Positions 26,328 to 37,000 of a stretch of DNA of 43,667 bases are shown here, in pieces (the first letter of the stretch is position 1; each line of letters begins with the position of its first letter). This DNA comes from Acidobacteriota bacterium. Lineage in GTDB: Bacteria; Actinomycetota; Acidimicrobiia; Acidimicrobiales; Microtrichaceae. The notes beneath the pieces were generated by a model, which was not told the DNA's origin, did not search any database, and saw only the letters and a list, made by a program, of their open reading frames with translations. A program made the position numbers and the translations under genes. Where the stretch lies: assembly GCA_003577145.1 (NCBI GenBank), contig QEUP01000027.1, forward strand, positions 1 through 43,667. The letters run 5' to 3'.

Positions 26328-26564
26328 ATGCGCACCGTCACAGCCACATGCCGACTGATGAGCCACACGGTCGGAGACGTTCCCAACGAGAAGCCAGGTC
26401 GTTGGGATGGCACGGGCGACTGGCTTCTCAAGCGAGAGATTCAGGTCGAGGACGACAGTCGTGCCGAGGACGTCGACTGGGGTCACGTCTGCGAACGAGG
26501 ATCCGACCCGCTCACGGCTCTGGACACGCTGAAGGACCTGGGCTACCGAGACCCACTCGAGTAG
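26328..26564 (+). CDS. Small hypothetical protein after the relaxase
   Basis: This is a 78-aa protein with no family I recognise. It begins MRTVTATCRLMSHTVGDVP, which reads like a beta-strand, and ends in an acidic helix-prone part with LTALDTLKDLGYRDPLE. ATG 26328 is preceded by GAGG but very closely; GTG 26262, overlapping the relaxase stop by 4 nt, is an alternative. The stop codon lies within the first copy of a 25-bp tandem repeat. Coding is plausible but not certain. Confidence 0.45.
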   Translation: MRTVTATCRLMSHTVGDVPNEKPGRWDGTGDWLLKREIQVEDDSRAEDVDWGHVCERGSDPLTALDTLKDLGYRDPLE

Positions 26565-26605
26565 CGGCTGTGGCCGGGGGCTCGAGTAGCGGCTGTGGCC
26601 GGGGG
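26556..26605. repeat. Perfect 25-bp tandem duplication
   Basis: Two exact copies of a 25-bp unit lie at 26556-26580 and 26581-26605, each beginning CTCGAGTAGCGG and ending GCCGGGGG. The first copy includes the last two codons and TAG stop of the small gene. It is in the gap upstream of the DISARM promoter and probably arose by slippage. Confidence 0.85.
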
Positions 26606-26625
26606 CCGGAGAGCCGCACGACAGC

Positions 26626-26691
26626 TCGACACCACGTCACGCCCCCCACGTACTGTGGACAAGTCCGCCGGCGAAGACACGTGGGGGTCAA
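26626..26691 (+). promoter_or_regulatory. Putative DISARM promoter with flanking inverted repeat
   Basis: CCCCCACGT at 26643-26651 and ACGTGGGGG at 26679-26687 are perfect 9-bp inverted arms with a 27-nt spacer. A TACTGT -10-like hexamer begins at the last base of the left arm (26651-26656), and TCGACA at 26626-26631 could be a -35 (19-nt spacing, longer than ideal). The right arm's GGGGG also acts as the ribosome-binding site for drmD. This layout fits a dimeric regulator controlling the operon, but no such regulator is encoded nearby. The promoter itself is tentative. Confidence 0.45.
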
Positions 26692-29600
26692 TTGGCAGTC
26701 GGAGTACAAGAGGAGACCGACATCGTCGTCCCCGAGCTGGGCCAAGTGGTCCGGTGCCGGGACCGGATCTGGGCGGTCAACGAAGTGGAGACGTCCACAC
26801 TCCCAGAGGACGCCGTAGCGGGCACCCGCCCCCACCATCTCGTCCGCATGTCGAGCCTCGAGGACGACGGCTTCGGCGACGAGCTGACAGCGATCTGGGA
26901 GATCGAGCCCGGCACCCAGGTCATCCCCCACCAGGAACTGCCGATGCCCAATCTCGACCGCCTCGATCCGCCCGAACGGCTCGACGCCTTCCTTGATGCC
27001 GTCCGCTGGGGGGCTGTCGCGACCGCAGACTCCAAGGCGCTCCAGGCTCCTTTCCGGTCGGGCATCACCATCGAGGACTACCAGCTCGACCCTGTCGTCC
27101 GGGCCCTCGGAATGCCGCGCGCCAACCTGCTGATCGCCGATGACGTCGGCCTTGGCAAGACCATCGAGGCCGGACTCGTCGTCCAAGAGCTGATCCTCCG
27201 ACACCGGGCCCGCACCGTCCTCGTCGTCGCGCCCGCCGGCCTCCAAGTCATGTGGCAGGAGGAGATGCGCGACAAGTTCGGACTGGACTTCCGCATCGTC
27301 AACACCGACTACGTCCGTCAGCTCCGTCGCGAGCGCGGCGTCGGCGCGAACGCCTTCACCTCGTTCCCTCGGCTCATCATCTCGATCGACTGGCTGAAAG
27401 ATCGCCGAGCCCAGTCGTTGCTCGACGAGGTGCTCTCCGGCGTCGACTACCGCCGCACACCCCGATCCTTCGACTTGCTCATCGTCGACGAAGTCCATTC
27501 GGCCGCTCCTTCCGGGCGGGGCAAGTACGCCGTCGATTCCCTTCGCACCAAGGCCATCCAGCGTCTGGCCCCACACTGCGAGCACCGCCTCTTCCTCTCG
27601 GCCACTCCGCACAACGGGTACAAGGAGAGCTTCACCGCACTCCTCGAACTGCTCGACCCCCAACGCTTCGCCCGCGGTGTCGAACCGAACCCTGAACAGC
27701 TCAGCCGAGTCCTCGTCCGCCGCCTCAAGCGCGAACTCCGAGAAGAACTGCCCCCGAACCCCGACGGCACCCCGAGATTCGCGGAGCGCAGGGTCGTCGC
27801 CATGCCTGTCGACTACCCCGAAGACGAGCGCCGCGCCCACGACCTCATCGAGCGCTACGCCGACTCCCGCCGCTCGCATCAGAAGAGGGGCTCGAAGCGG
27901 TCGGCCGCCGACTTCGTCACCCTTCTCCTCAAGAAGCGACTCCTCTCCAGCCCGACCGCCTTTGCCAACACGCTCGAGCAGCACCGCTCGACGATGGAGA
28001 AGCGCGATAGAGGTGACAAGGCAAGCGAGAACCAGATGCGCCTCGCCTGGGAGCGCAGTGACGACGACGCCGGCGACGACGAGACCGGAGAAGCCACCGC
28101 CGAAGCTCTCGCTACCGCAGCCCGCGGACGGGTCCCGCTCACCGACGAGGAACGCGCCATCCTCGACGAATTGGCCGGCTGGGTCGAGCAACGCCGGCAC
28201 CGCCCCGACGCCCGAGCCAAGGCGCTGCTCGACTGGCTCGCCGACACCTGCCGCACCGAGGACGGCGGGTGGACTGACGAGCGGGTCATCATCTTCACCG
28301 AGTATCGCGACACTCAGAAGTGGATCATCGACCTGCTCCTCACCAACGACTTTGGAGGCGACGGCGGCGACCGCATCGCCACCCTCTACGGCGGCATGGA
28401 CACAGACACCCGTGAGCGCACCAAGGCCGAGTTCCAGGCCCACCCGTCCCGCTCGCCGGTCCGAATCCTCGTCGCCACCGACGCCGCCTCTGAAGGCATC
28501 AGCCTCCAACGCCATTGTTGGCGGATGCTCCATTGGGAGATCCCGTGGAACCCGAGCCGCCTTGAGCAACGCAACGGGCGCGTAGACCGCCACGGCCAGC
28601 CGCAGCCCTACGTCGAGGTCCGCCACTTCGTCCCCGAAGGCTGGGAGGACGACCAGTCCGGCTTCGCCACCGAACTCGGCTTCCTATCCCTCGTCGCCCA
28701 CAAGGTCGAACAGATCCGAGACGACCTCGGTTCAGTCGGCGCCGTCCTCGCGGACCAGGTCGGCGACGCCATGCTCGGCCGGCGCACTCGCATCGACGAC
28801 GACGCCATCGACCAGGCCCGATCCAAGCCCGGCACGAAGGTGCTCCAGGTCGAACGCAAGCTCCGAGAAGGTCTCGCCCGCTGTCACGAACGCCTCCAGG
28901 AGTCGCTCGACGAACTCGGCCTCACCCCCGGGCGCGTCGGACGAGTCGTCACTACCGCCCTGGAGTTTGCTCACCAGCCCCGCCTCATCGAGACCGACGA
29001 ACCCGGCGAGTACCGTCTCCCCGCCCTCAGTGGCTCCTGGCAACGAACCTCTGAGGGGATGATCGACCGCCTCTCCGGCGACGAGCTCCCCTTCACCTTC
29101 GACCCTGACCTCGCCGCTGGCCGCGACGACATCGTCTACTGCCACCTCGGACACCGCCTGGTCTCTCAGTCCCTCCGGCTGCTGCGCGCCGAGGTGTGGG
29201 CCAGCGACCGAGGCAGCCTTGCTCGGGTCACCGCCCGCACCGTCCCCCCAATCGACGCCGTCCTCGAACCCCACGACCTCGGCGTCATCTGCCATGCCCG
29301 ACTGGTCATCACCGGCGCCGACGGCCACCGCCTTCACGAGGAGCTCGTCGTCGCCGGCGAGCGGCTCCGTAGCGGACGCTTCGCCCGCATCGACACACTC
29401 CGTGACCTCGACACCCTCCTCACCACTGCCACCGCCGCCCCCGACGCCAGAGTGCTCGAGCCCCTCAGCAAGTGGTGGGACGCCGTCGTCGAACCCGGGC
29501 TCTCCAAAGCCCTCGACCGCCGGAGCGAGACGGTCCAGGAGTCCAAGCAACGAGAACTCGCCGACCGGGCCGAAGCCGAAGCTGAGGCTGTGCGCACCGT

Positions 29601-29856
29601 CTTGACAGATCTCCGACACCAGATCACCGACGACCTCGATGCACTGACCCAGGAGCGCTCCGAGCAGCTCAGCCTCTTCAACGAACCCGAACGCGAGCAG
29701 TCTCAACGCGACCTCGACGCCCTGCGCAGACGGCTCGACGAGATCCCGGCGGAGATCGAACGCGAGGTCGACGCGGTCCACCGCCGATTCACCGACCCCG
29801 AGGTCCACATCTTCCCCGCCGCCGTGACGATCCTCGTCCCCGAAGAGAGTCACTGA
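26692..29856 (+). CDS. drmD: DISARM class 1 SNF2-like helicase DrmD
   Basis: DrmD is the SNF2-type ATPase that is specific to class 1 DISARM. The 1054-aa protein has a Walker A in DDVGLGKTIEAGL (about 149-161), DEVH at 265-268 (motif II), a SATPHNGYKESF motif III and the C-terminal helicase lobe with FTEYRDTQKW, ATDAASEGISLQ and the motif VI sequence QRNGRVDRHGQ (about 623-633). The final third is helical with a Glu-rich coiled coil. The start at TTG 26692 is forced by the open frame and lies 4 nt from a G-rich ribosome-binding site. Its stop overlaps the next start (TGATG). It may translocate on DNA to recruit or stimulate the other DISARM parts; that role is inferred. Confidence 0.9.
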   Translation: MAVGVQEETDIVVPELGQVVRCRDRIWAVNEVETSTLPEDAVAGTRPHHLVRMSSLEDDGFGDELTAIWEIEPGTQVIPHQELPMPNLDRLDPPERLDAFLDAVRWGAVATADSKALQAPFRSGITIEDYQLDPVVRALGMPRANLLIADDVGLGKTIEAGLVVQELILRHRARTVLVVAPAGLQVMWQEEMRDKFGLDFRIVNTDYVRQLRRERGVGANAFTSFPRLIISIDWLKDRRAQSLLDEVLSGVDYRRTPRSFDLLIVDEVHSAAPSGRGKYAVDSLRTKAIQRLAPHCEHRLFLSATPHNGYKESFTALLELLDPQRFARGVEPNPEQLSRVLVRRLKRELREELPPNPDGTPRFAERRVVAMPVDYPEDERRAHDLIERYADSRRSHQKRGSKRSAADFVTLLLKKRLLSSPTAFANTLEQHRSTMEKRDRGDKASENQMRLAWERSDDDAGDDETGEATAEALATAARGRVPLTDEERAILDELAGWVEQRRHRPDARAKALLDWLADTCRTEDGGWTDERVIIFTEYRDTQKWIIDLLLTNDFGGDGGDRIATLYGGMDTDTRERTKAEFQAHPSRSPVRILVATDAASEGISLQRHCWRMLHWEIPWNPSRLEQRNGRVDRHGQPQPYVEVRHFVPEGWEDDQSGFATELGFLSLVAHKVEQIRDDLGSVGAVLADQVGDAMLGRRTRIDDDAIDQARSKPGTKVLQVERKLREGLARCHERLQESLDELGLTPGRVGRVVTTALEFAHQPRLIETDEPGEYRLPALSGSWQRTSEGMIDRLSGDELPFTFDPDLAAGRDDIVYCHLGHRLVSQSLRLLRAEVWASDRGSLARVTARTVPPIDAVLEPHDLGVICHARLVITGADGHRLHEELVVAGERLRSGRFARIDTLRDLDTLLTTATAAPDARVLEPLSKWWDAVVEPGLSKALDRRSETVQESKQRELADRAEAEAEAVRTVLTDLRHQITDDLDALTQERSEQLSLFNEPEREQSQRDLDALRRRLDEIPAEIEREVDAVHRRFTDPEVHIFPAAVTILVPEESH

Positions 29857-32800
29857 TGGCCACGAAGCAACAGCATCGACTCAAGGCCAACCCCAGGGCC
29901 GCGCTCCAAGACTGGCTCACCCTCGTCGACCCCGACGGCGCCTTCCTCACCACCTCCGAGCTCAATGCCACATTCCTCCACGGCTTCGAGCAAATGGACC
30001 GCGACCTACGCACCGAGCTACGGGCCCGTGCCGCGGCCGCCACCGAAGCCGGCGACCCAACGAGCCGTCGCGAGCTGACGCGCTGGCTCCTCGACACCGC
30101 ACTCGAGTGGGACGACCTGTTGGCCGACGGTCAGCGCATCCCCGCGACGGCGACCGTGACGGCCGCCGACCAGGGCGTCACGCTCCGCCCCCACTACGTC
30201 CTCCTCGACGCCGACGACGCCACCAAGATCCGTCTCGGCGTGTTCACCTGGCCCAACGGCACCCCGATCGACCGTCGCCTCGACCCGACAGCCTCCGGCG
30301 GCACCTGGCCTGCCAGCCCCGTCCAACGAGCCGAGACGTGGTGCCGCGAATCCGGAACTCCGCTCGCCCTCGTCACCGACGACGACGCCTGGGCCCTCGT
30401 TTGGGCTCCACGCGGCGCGCCAGCCGCATCGTGTCGCTGGACCATCGCCGACCTCGCCGACGAGACGATTCTGCAAGCCGGACTCGTGTCGCTACTCGGC
30501 GCTCGACGATTCTTCGCCGTCTCCGATGATCCGAAGACCGGCGAGACCCTCGAGCGGCTCTTCGAACGCGCCGTCGACGCCGAAGCCGAGCTCACCAAGG
30601 GCCTCGGCTCCTCGGTCCGGGGATCGGTCGAGCTTCTTGTTGCCGCCACCTCCCGCGACGACGTCGCCCACAACGGCAAGGTGCTGGCCGGCGTTGCCGC
30701 CACCGAGGTCTACGAATCCGCGGTCACCGTCCTCATGAGATTGGTCTTCCTCCTCTTCGCCGAAGAACGACGACTCCTCCCCGCCGAGGACCCGCTCTGG
30801 AGCGAGTCGTACTCGGTGCTCACACTGCGCGACGACCTCCGCCAGGCCGCCACCCGCGATGGCCTTGACGCCCTCGAACGGCGCGCCACCGCCTGGCACC
30901 GACTCCTCGCCACCTTTAGGGCCGTTCACGGTGGCGTCAACCACGACCGCCTCACCCTGCCCGCCTACGGCGGCAGCCTCTTCGACCCCGACCGCTTCCC
31001 ATTTCTCGAGGGCCGTCGAGCCCCCGAACACATCGTCGCCGGCGGCGTCGACCTCGGCCCATCTCCCGACGCAGAGCCCGGACCGGGTCGTCCCGTCGCC
31101 ATCGACGATCGAACCGTCCTCGCAATCCTCGACGCGCTCCTCACGGTCCAAGTCAAGTCAGGCCGCACCAAGGTCGCCCAGCGCGTCTCGTACAAGGCGC
31201 TTGACGTCGAACAGATCGGCCACTGCTACGAGGGACTTCTCGACCACAGCTGCGTGCCCGTCGACGAGCTCGCCCTCGGGCTGGTGGGGCCCGAAGCCAA
31301 CGAACCCGAGATCACCGTCGCCGACCTCGAGCAATTCGGCGACGATCCAGCCGCCTTGTGCGAGTGGCTGTCCGACAAGACACGATGCAAGAAGAAGGCG
31401 AGCGCCCTGGCCAAGCTCGTCGACCAGGAACCCGAAGGCGTCGACCTCGCCCGCCTCCGCGTCGCCTGCGGCCACGACGACGACATCGTCGAACGTGTCC
31501 TGCCTTTCTGGGGCCTCATCCGCCCCGACCTTCGTGGCCTGCCTGTCGTGCTCCTCCCCGGGTCGATGTTCGTCACCCAGACCTCAACCCGCCGCAACAT
31601 GGGCGCCCAGTACACCACCAAGGCCCTCGCCGAAGAGGTCGTTCAGTACGCCCTCGAGCCGCTCGTCTACGACCCCGGTCCTCAGAACGAGCCTGACCAG
31701 GCCAGGTGGAAGCTCAAGACCCCGGCCGCCATCCTCGACCTGCGCGTCTGCGACCCCGCCGTCGGGTCTGGCGCCATCCTCACAGCAGCGGGCCGATTCC
31801 TCGCCGACAGGCTCATCGAGTCGGTTCTCGAGTACGGACCCGGCGAGGGACAGTTCGCATCGCGTCTCAACTACCTCACCACCGCTGCGACCGACGAACA
31901 GACCGTTCTCGCTCGACGAGAGGTCGTCGACCACTGCCTCTACGCCGTCGACAAGAACCCCGTCGCCGCCGAAATGGCAAAGCTCTCGCTCTGGCTCACG
32001 ACGATGGCCCGGGAGCGACCGTTCACGTTCCTGGACCACGCCATCCAGGTCGGCGACTCACTGCTCGGCATCACCGACATCGACCAGCTGCGGTGGCTCC
32101 ACCTTGATCCGTCGGAACGTTGGGGAAAGCGGGGGTTCGAGTCGCTGGCGCTTGACATGCGACTGAAGGAGGCGACCGAGCTAGCCCGGCGAGTGCGAGA
32201 GATGTCCGTTGTGACCGTACGGGACGCGGAGGAGAAGAGGCACCTGAACGACGAGCTTCAAGAGAAGCTCGCGGATCTCGCCGTGGTCGCGGATGCAGTA
32301 GCTGGGGCCGCCCTCAGCACCGCCACCAAGGGCGGCGTCTCGATGGAGCAGCGTCTCGATCCTGAGATGGACCGGATTCGCACCTCGCTCGACGAGAACG
32401 GTTCTGGACCCGAGCGCGAGGCGGCTCTGATGGCTCTGCGCGGTGTCTCGACGGGCTGGCTGCGAATCGACCTGCCGGACGACATCCCCACGCCTTGGGA
32501 TCGGCACTGTCTGCACTGGCCGCTCGCATTCCCAGAGGTGTTTCTCGACGGAGGGCCCGGCTGCTTCGACGCCATGGTTGCGAACCCTCCGTTCCTGGGC
32601 GGAAAGCGCGTGTCGGGCCAGTTGGGTAGCGCCTACCGGGGATTCTGCATGGAATGGCTCGCTGGGTCCCGTGGCAATGTAGATCTCGTTGCCTTCTTTC
32701 TTCAGCGGATGGGAAGTGTCAGCAGGGGTATCGGAACGATCGCAACCAACAGTGTCGCCCAAGGCGACACACGCGAGGCAGGCCTTTCCTCGTTGCTAGG

Positions 32801-34013
32801 TCGCGGGTGGGTCGTCCATCGTGCGGAGAGCAATTATCAATGGCCCGGTGACGCAGCGGTCGTCGTATCGCTCATTTGGCTACGACGAGACTGGGACGGG
32901 CAGAGCTACGTCAATGGCGTGGCGGCTTCTTCGATTGACAGCTCGCTCACTAGAACCTCCCGAGTTCTCGGTGATGCATACCCGCTTGCGTCACACGCTG
33001 GTAACTCCTACCAGGGCTCGATTCTCGTTGGTCGCGGCTTCGTACTCGATGAAGAGGAGGCAGCGCGACTGCTGCGGGGTGATCCAAGAAACTCTCAAGT
33101 CGTTCGTCGCTATCTTGGTGGAGCGGACCTCAATAAGCGGCCCGACCAGTCGGCGTCCCGTTGGGCCATCGACTTCTTCGAGCGGTCCGAGCAGGAGGCG
33201 CGGTCGTTTGCCGAATGCTGGAGGATCATTGAGGAGCGAGTGAAGCCTGAACGGCGGCGAAAGAAGGACGATGGCTCGTTCGCCCTCAGGTCACCGCAAC
33301 CAGAGCGGTATTGGCAATACGCCGACAAGAGGCCTGCCTTGTACCGCCTACTGGAACGGCGTGACACGACTGTCGCGATTGCCCAGGTGAGCAAGACACT
33401 CATGCCGGCCCGCATTGACGCAGACCAGGTACTCGACGCGAAGCTGATCGTGTTTCCGCTGGCGTCCTCCGGCGTATGGGGAGTCCTGAGCAGCTCGTTT
33501 CATCAGCTCTGGGTCATCCGCTGGACGACTACGTTGAAGACCGACCTCACGTATGTTCCCACACGAGTCTTCGACACGTATTCGTTCCCAGCAGACTCGC
33601 TGCTAGGAGGGGTCTCGGAATCGATCGAGCACCTTGATGAGTTTCGAAGCAACCTCATGGCGAGCTACAACGAGGGGCTCACAAAGACCTACAACCGGGT
33701 ACACGATCGGGAGGAGTCCGATCCCGCGATTGAGTCGTTGCGCAAGCTCCATGTTGAGCTGGATGTCTCGGTTCGCGATGCCTACGGCTGGTCTGACATC
33801 GATCTCGACCATCACCACTCGGAGACTCCCCAGGGGATGCGGTTCACTCTCAGTCCGGAGTCCAAGGATGAGATCCTCGATCGACTGCTCGAGCTGAACC
33901 ACGAGCGGTACGCCGAGGAGGTCGCCGCCGGCCTGCACGACAAGAAGGCCAAGAAGTCGACGAAGAAGCGCGCCTCGAAGAAGGCGAGCGAGGACCAAGG
34001 GAAGCTGCTGTGA
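29856..34013 (+). CDS. drmMI: DISARM adenine-specific DNA methylase DrmMI
   Basis: This 1385-aa protein is a large gamma-type N6-adenine methylase related to PglX and Eco57I-like enzymes, which marks host DNA as self. Motif I DPAVGSGAIL starts at D633 and the catalytic motif IV NPPF is at 910-913, followed by LGGKRVSG. The target-recognition region lies between about residues 920 and 1300, and the C-terminus is Lys-rich. From about 32090 to 33890 the codons end far more often in A, T or G than in the first half of the gene, where almost every codon ends in C; the switch begins just ahead of motif IV and spans the recognition region. This suggests that a recombined specificity module was acquired. 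It overlaps drmD by 1 nt and drmA by 4 nt. Confidence 0.92.
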   Translation: MATKQQHRLKANPRAALQDWLTLVDPDGAFLTTSELNATFLHGFEQMDRDLRTELRARAAAATEAGDPTSRRELTRWLLDTALEWDDLLADGQRIPATATVTAADQGVTLRPHYVLLDADDATKIRLGVFTWPNGTPIDRRLDPTASGGTWPASPVQRAETWCRESGTPLALVTDDDAWALVWAPRGAPAASCRWTIADLADETILQAGLVSLLGARRFFAVSDDPKTGETLERLFERAVDAEAELTKGLGSSVRGSVELLVAATSRDDVAHNGKVLAGVAATEVYESAVTVLMRLVFLLFAEERRLLPAEDPLWSESYSVLTLRDDLRQAATRDGLDALERRATAWHRLLATFRAVHGGVNHDRLTLPAYGGSLFDPDRFPFLEGRRAPEHIVAGGVDLGPSPDAEPGPGRPVAIDDRTVLAILDALLTVQVKSGRTKVAQRVSYKALDVEQIGHCYEGLLDHSCVPVDELALGLVGPEANEPEITVADLEQFGDDPAALCEWLSDKTRCKKKASALAKLVDQEPEGVDLARLRVACGHDDDIVERVLPFWGLIRPDLRGLPVVLLPGSMFVTQTSTRRNMGAQYTTKALAEEVVQYALEPLVYDPGPQNEPDQARWKLKTPAAILDLRVCDPAVGSGAILTAAGRFLADRLIESVLEYGPGEGQFASRLNYLTTAATDEQTVLARREVVDHCLYAVDKNPVAAEMAKLSLWLTTMARERPFTFLDHAIQVGDSLLGITDIDQLRWLHLDPSERWGKRGFESLALDMRLKEATELARRVREMSVVTVRDAEEKRHLNDELQEKLADLAVVADAVAGAALSTATKGGVSMEQRLDPEMDRIRTSLDENGSGPEREAALMALRGVSTGWLRIDLPDDIPTPWDRHCLHWPLAFPEVFLDGGPGCFDAMVANPPFLGGKRVSGQLGSAYRGFCMEWLAGSRGNVDLVAFFLQRMGSVSRGIGTIATNSVAQGDTREAGLSSLLGRGWVVHRAESNYQWPGDAAVVVSLIWLRRDWDGQSYVNGVAASSIDSSLTRTSRVLGDAYPLASHAGNSYQGSILVGRGFVLDEEEAARLLRGDPRNSQVVRRYLGGADLNKRPDQSASRWAIDFFERSEQEARSFAECWRIIEERVKPERRRKKDDGSFALRSPQPERYWQYADKRPALYRLLERRDTTVAIAQVSKTLMPARIDADQVLDAKLIVFPLASSGVWGVLSSSFHQLWVIRWTTTLKTDLTYVPTRVFDTYSFPADSLLGGVSESIEHLDEFRSNLMASYNEGLTKTYNRVHDREESDPAIESLRKLHVELDVSVRDAYGWSDIDLDHHHSETPQGMRFTLSPESKDEILDRLLELNHERYAEEVAAGLHDKKAKKSTKKRASKKASEDQGKLL

Positions 34014-37000
34014 GTGACACGCCGACACCGGTGCGGATCCGGGACGAGCTCGAGAAGCTCATCGTCACCGACCTGCTCGGGCCATCCGACCCTCACGAGC
34101 AGCTCCCCGGGGTCCGCAGTCCGGTGCGAGAGTGGTACCTCGTTGGGCTCTTAGCGCCGAAGGGGACGGTCGTCGATCCAAGCCGGGGAGATGGCGACGA
34201 CCTCCAGGAGGGCGACGAGGGCGGTGCGCCGGGGCCTGACGATCGCCCGGCGAAGGTCGTGCTCTTCCCATCGTCGGCAGGGTTCTCAGCAGCGGTCGAC
34301 CTGTCGTGCGAAGCGCTCGAGGTTTCGGCTTCGTGGGGACGGTACGAGAAGATCGACAACGAAGACCCGAATGCCGAGCGGGCCTACGAGAAGCTGTGGC
34401 AACGTCACCCGGCCGGCGGTTCGCAGACCATCACCCTCGCCGACGAGGACATCGGACCGGTCGTCCCCGACCCTGAACAGCCCGAGGTCGTCATCCGAGG
34501 TCGATGCCGGAAGACGGCGAGCTGCTGGCTGGTCACCCTCTTCCTCGTCAATGAGCAGCTCCCGACTGACCGCAACATCGACGAGCGCTGGCTGTTCCAG
34601 ATCGAGCTGTCGGCCGCTGCACCCAACGGCTCACCGGCGTTCGTCGGTCGAAAGCTGGCGCTGCCCGACCAGGTCAGCGACAGTGACGACGAGGTAAAGC
34701 ACCTGGACCTGCTGTATCGGCACACCGTCGAGTTCGCCGTCGGGCACGGCGTCGCTGTCCACGCCGAGGTCGCCGACGGCAACCCTCACCGAGCCACATC
34801 GGTCCGCACGTCAGTGCTGCCCCGATCAGAGGTCGCCAAGGTCGAGGCACCCGAGCCAGACGACCCCACCCTCGACAACGAACAGCGCCACCCGTTCGAG
34901 CGGGAGCAACTCGCCTCGGTCGTCTTCGACATGGAGAAGCTCGCCAGCCTCGACGGCCCCGGCGCCGTCGCCGCATTGACGCCGCTGGCCGACTCCTACG
35001 ACCACTGGCTCGAGCGGCAGAAGGCCCGAATCGACGGCTTTGAGAGCGAGGATGGCGGGGTCGCTGCAGCGGCCGTTGCACGCGCGCAGGGGATAGCCCG
35101 CCGCCTTCGTGTCGGGATCGAGCTGCTCGGGACCGACACCGTCGCCGCCGAGGCGTTCGCCTTCGCCAACCACACGATGTGGCAGCAGCGGCTCCACACG
35201 CTCGTCGGCTTCGCCCGGCGGGACAACCCGAAGCTCAGCCTGGCTGACGCCGAGGCGCAGGTCTCAGCTGAGCCGAGCTGGTCGTGGCGGCCGTTCCAGC
35301 TTGCCTTCGTGCTCGTGAACCTTCCGTCGTTGAACGACCCGACCCACGACGAACGCCAGCTCGACACCGGCACCGTTGATCTCCTGTTCTTCCCGACCGG
35401 TGGCGGCAAGACCGAGGCCTACCTCGGGCTCACCGCGTTCACGCTCGCGATCCGCCGCCTCCAGGGCGAGATCGAAGGCCACTCGGGAGAGGGCGGAGTT
35501 GGCGTACTCATGCGCTACACGCTCCGCCTGCTGACCTCGCAGCAATTCCAGCGCGCCGCCACCCTCATCTGCGCCTGTGAGGTCCGACGGCAAGAGCTGA
35601 TCGCGGCTGGCGACGAACGATGGGGCGAGACGCCGTTCCGTATCGGCATGTGGGTAGGCGGCTCGGTCAGTGCCAACAAGACCCAGGACGCCGCCCGCGA
35701 CCTCGACGACCTCCGCAACACTGGCTGGGCCAAGGGGGCCGGCCCCACTGCACTTGTTGCCTGCCCATGGTGCGGCGAGGAGCTCGATCCCCAGCGCGAT
35801 GCCACCTCACACCCGCACCTGTGGCGCACCCTCATCACCTGCGGTGACTCGAAGGGCCGCTGCCCGTTCACCGCCCGCCGCTCGGATGGTGAAGGCATCC
35901 CGGTAGTCAGCGTCGACGAGGAGATCCACCGGCTGCTACCCGACCTGGTTATCGCGACGGCCGACAAGTTCGCTCAGCTTCCGTGGCAGGGGCAGACCAG
36001 CAGCCTGTTCGGTCGCGTCTACCGGCGCTGTTCCCGCCATGGCTTCCGCACACCGGACCTCGACTCCTACGGCGGCCATACCGAGGCAGACAAGCACAAC
36101 AAGGCTGGCGACCTCCCCGCCGCCACATCCACCGACTGCCTGCGTCGACGTCCACCCGACCTCGTCATCCAGGACGAGCTCCACCTCATCGCCGGACCAC
36201 TCGGCTCACTCTTCGGCCTGTACGAGACCGCCATCGACGAGCTCGCCTCGTGGACGGTGGACGGTAAACCGGCGCGGCCGAAGATCGTCGCGTCAACCGC
36301 CACCATCCGCCGGGCCGAGCACCAGGCCTACAACCTGTTCTGCCGGCGCCTCGCCGTGTTCCCACCTCAGGTCATCGACGCCGGCGACTCGTTCTTCGCT
36401 GTCGAACGCCCCACCGAGTCCGTGCCCGGGCGCCTCTACATCGGCGTGTGCGGAATGGGTCAGCGGTTCAAGTCGGTCGAGACCCGCGTCTTCACCACCG
36501 TGCTCGCCGCTGCCCAGGTGCTCTACGAGAAGTACGGCGCGGCCGCCGACCCATGGATGACCACCGTCGGGTACTTCAACGCCCTCCGCGAGCTCGGTGG
36601 CATGCGCCGGATGCTCGACGATGACGTCACCAACCGGCTTCGCCGAACCGACCGTCGCGGCCTCACCAATCGCTGGCTGAACGACACCCGAGAGCTGACC
36701 TCGCGGATCAGCTCAAGCGACATCCCCGCAACCCTTGACGACCTCGGCCGACGCTTCACTGGTCAGAAGCCCGAGAAGGGCGAGTGGCCCATCGACGTGT
36801 TGCTCGCCACGAACATGATCTCCGTCGGCGTCGACGTCCCTCGTCTCGGGCTCATGGTCTGCGCCGGCCAGCCCAAGACCACGGCCGAGTACATCCAGGC
36901 AACGTCTCGAGTCGGCCGCGACGAGCGAGGCCCTGGCCTCGTCGTGACCCTCTACAACTGGGCGCGGCCCCGCGACCTGTCGCACTACGAGACCTTCGAG

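Noticed and set aside
26512-28626. 704-codon minus-strand open frame opposite drmD
   Set aside because: It is antisense to the helicase with its intact motifs; the composition (Gly, Val, Asp, Glu heavy) is that of a reverse-complement shadow.
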